A stretch of DNA of 7,190 nucleotides from assembly GCA_014304965.1 (NCBI GenBank), contig JACRTZ010000073.1, forward strand, positions 1-7,190. Direction: 5' to 3'. Both the position numbers and the translations under genes were made by a program. Source of the DNA: Vulcanimicrobiota bacterium (lineage in GTDB: Bacteria > Vulcanimicrobiota > Vulcanimicrobiia > Vulcanimicrobiales > Vulcanimicrobiaceae). The notes beneath the pieces were generated by a model. The model was given only the letters and a program-made list of their open reading frames with translations. It was not told the DNA's origin and did not search any database. Position 1 is the first letter of the stretch; each line of letters opens with the position of its first letter. This document shows positions 6,279 through 7,190 of the stretch, in pieces.

Positions 6279-7190
6279 ATGAAGGCGCCCCTGAAGACTT
6301 TAGCGCTTGCCGCCGTTGCGGCGATGCTCGCCGGTTGCGGCGGACGCGGCGTGACCGCACCGGTGACGCCGCAAGCGTTCGCGGCGCCCGCAGCCGCAAA
6401 CGGCGCGGTTCGCACCGCGAGCGATTTCAATTCCAACGCGTGCCCCAACGGCGAGGCACTCTTCGTTCCGAATTTCGACATCGACACCGTGAGCGTGCTC
6501 GATGCGGCGACCGGTTCGCTGCGAACGACGCTCGTCGCGGGCGGCCTGAGCGGCCCTGCCGGCGCCGCGTACAATCCGGCCAACAAGGTCCTGTACGTCA
6601 CTAACTGGTGGACGACAACGCTTAGCCTGTTCAACGCGACGACCGGAGCGCCGCTCGGCGTGATCGCCAACGCGAACCTCGTCGGGCCCTACGGCGCGGC
6701 GGTCGGTCCCGACGGCAAGCTGTACGTCGCCAACAACGGCAGCACTACGGTCAGCATCGTGGACACCGCGCACAATAACGCGATCCTCGCGCCGATCACC
6801 GGCCTCAACGGCCCCGGCGGCGTCGCGGTCGCGAACAACCGCGTGTACGTGAGCAACATGTTCGGGAATTCCGTCAGCATCTTCGATTCGTCCAAGAACA
6901 ACGCGCCCGTTGCAACGATCAACGGGCTGCATTCGCCCTTCGGCGTCGCGGTCGTCGGCACTCGGCTCTACGTCGCCAATGAATCCAATAACACGATTTC
7001 GGTGTTCGATACGGGATCGCTCAACTCGGTCGCGACCCTACAGGGCAACTCGCTGAACATGCCGTTCGGCCTCGCGTCGGACAACGCGACCGTGTTCGCG
7101 GTTGACGCCCCCACCAGCACGATCAGTAAGTTCACGGCAGGCAACTTCGCCGCGGCCGGCACGCTTTCGGGTGCGGGCACCGGTATGAAG
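6279..7190 (+). CDS. YVTN-type beta-propeller lipoprotein (3' end cut by window edge)
   Basis: The frame is open from the ATG at 6279 to the right edge: 304 residues, no stop. The N-terminus is a lipoprotein signal peptide (MKAPLK, a hydrophobic stretch, then the lipobox LAGC with C20), so the mature protein is expected to be lipid-anchored outside the inner membrane. After a low-complexity Ala/Pro/Thr linker (about 21-55) come propeller blades of roughly 40-45 aa. Each has a strand like LYVTN/LYVAN/VYVSN, a short loop, a strand like TVSVLD/SVSIFD/TISVFD, then a GP.G or PFG turn: LFVPNFDIDTVSVLD, LYVTNWWTTTLSLFN, LYVANNGSTTVSIVD, VYVSNMFGNSVSIFD, LYVANESNNTISVFD and VFAVDAPTSTISKF. That is six blades seen, with at least one expected beyond the edge if a seven-blade propeller closes. 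Such proteins act as extracytoplasmic binding or scaffold proteins, and no enzymatic residues are evident. NHL-repeat proteins are the nearest alternative label. It is transcribed divergently from the metY-lux chain, so a functional link is not implied. Confidence 0.88.
   Translation, partial: MKAPLKTLALAAVAAMLAGCGGRGVTAPVTPQAFAAPAAANGAVRTASDFNSNACPNGEALFVPNFDIDTVSVLDAATGSLRTTLVAGGLSGPAGAAYNPANKVLYVTNWWTTTLSLFNATTGAPLGVIANANLVGPYGAAVGPDGKLYVANNGSTTVSIVDTAHNNAILAPITGLNGPGGVAVANNRVYVSNMFGNSVSIFDSSKNNAPVATINGLHSPFGVAVVGTRLYVANESNNTISVFDTGSLNSVATLQGNSLNMPFGLASDNATVFAVDAPTSTISKFTAGNFAAAGTLSGAGTGMK

Noticed and set aside
6119..6670. Minus-strand frame of 183 codons opposite the lipoprotein gene
   Set aside because: It mirrors the propeller coding sequence, and its product lacks a coherent domain. 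The plus strand has a lipobox and repeated YVTN blades.
6470..7150. Repeated short DNA motifs in the right-hand gene, considered as a CRISPR or tandem repeat
   Set aside because: The periodicity is at protein level (blades of about 40-45 residues) with diverged codons and no identical DNA repeats or spacers.

Overview
The window comes from a high-GC bacterium (I estimate roughly 65% G+C by eye) with very tight gene packing. No rRNA, tRNA, transposase, CRISPR array or phage gene is visible. Two weak hints, the S/P/T-P-rich linker of a secreted protein and a lipobox-bearing YVTN beta-propeller protein, remind me of uncultured soil lineages such as Eremiobacterota/WPS-2 or Acidobacteriota. This is an impression and not a placement.

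About 6 kb (positions 1 to about 6046) is one minus-strand gene chain, read right to left: (1) a secreted protein with a Pro-rich linker and an unknown beta-rich C-terminal domain; (2) a MetY-type O-acetylhomoserine sulfhydrylase, 13 nt downstream; (3) a small CoA_binding_2 protein; (4) a LuxE-family acyl-protein synthetase; (5) a LuxC-family acyl-CoA reductase; (6) a class III PLP aminotransferase that leaves the window at its 3' end. Junctions 2/3, 3/4 and 5/6 are 4-nt ATGA overlaps. Junction 4/5 has the same geometry with CTGA, so the luxC start is uncertain (CTG at the overlap or GTG 12 nt further in).

A gene-free gap of about 230 nt (6047-6278) separates this chain from a divergent plus-strand gene. 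That gene encodes an exported lipoprotein with at least six YVTN-like blades and is cut by the right edge. The gap holds an extended -10 motif (TGCTATTAT) pointing at the lipoprotein gene.

Functionally, MetY incorporates sulfide into O-acetylhomoserine to give homocysteine, and the CoA-binding protein may serve the same metabolism. LuxE, LuxC and the aminotransferase form a logical sequence: carboxylate activation and capture on a cysteine, reduction to an aldehyde, and transamination to a primary amine. No luciferase (luxAB) or thioesterase (luxD) gene is present, so bioluminescence is not suggested. The acid-to-amine cassette, in one chain with sulfur amino-acid genes, is the most interesting hypothesis here. 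It rests on family knowledge and gene order, not on direct evidence of substrate.
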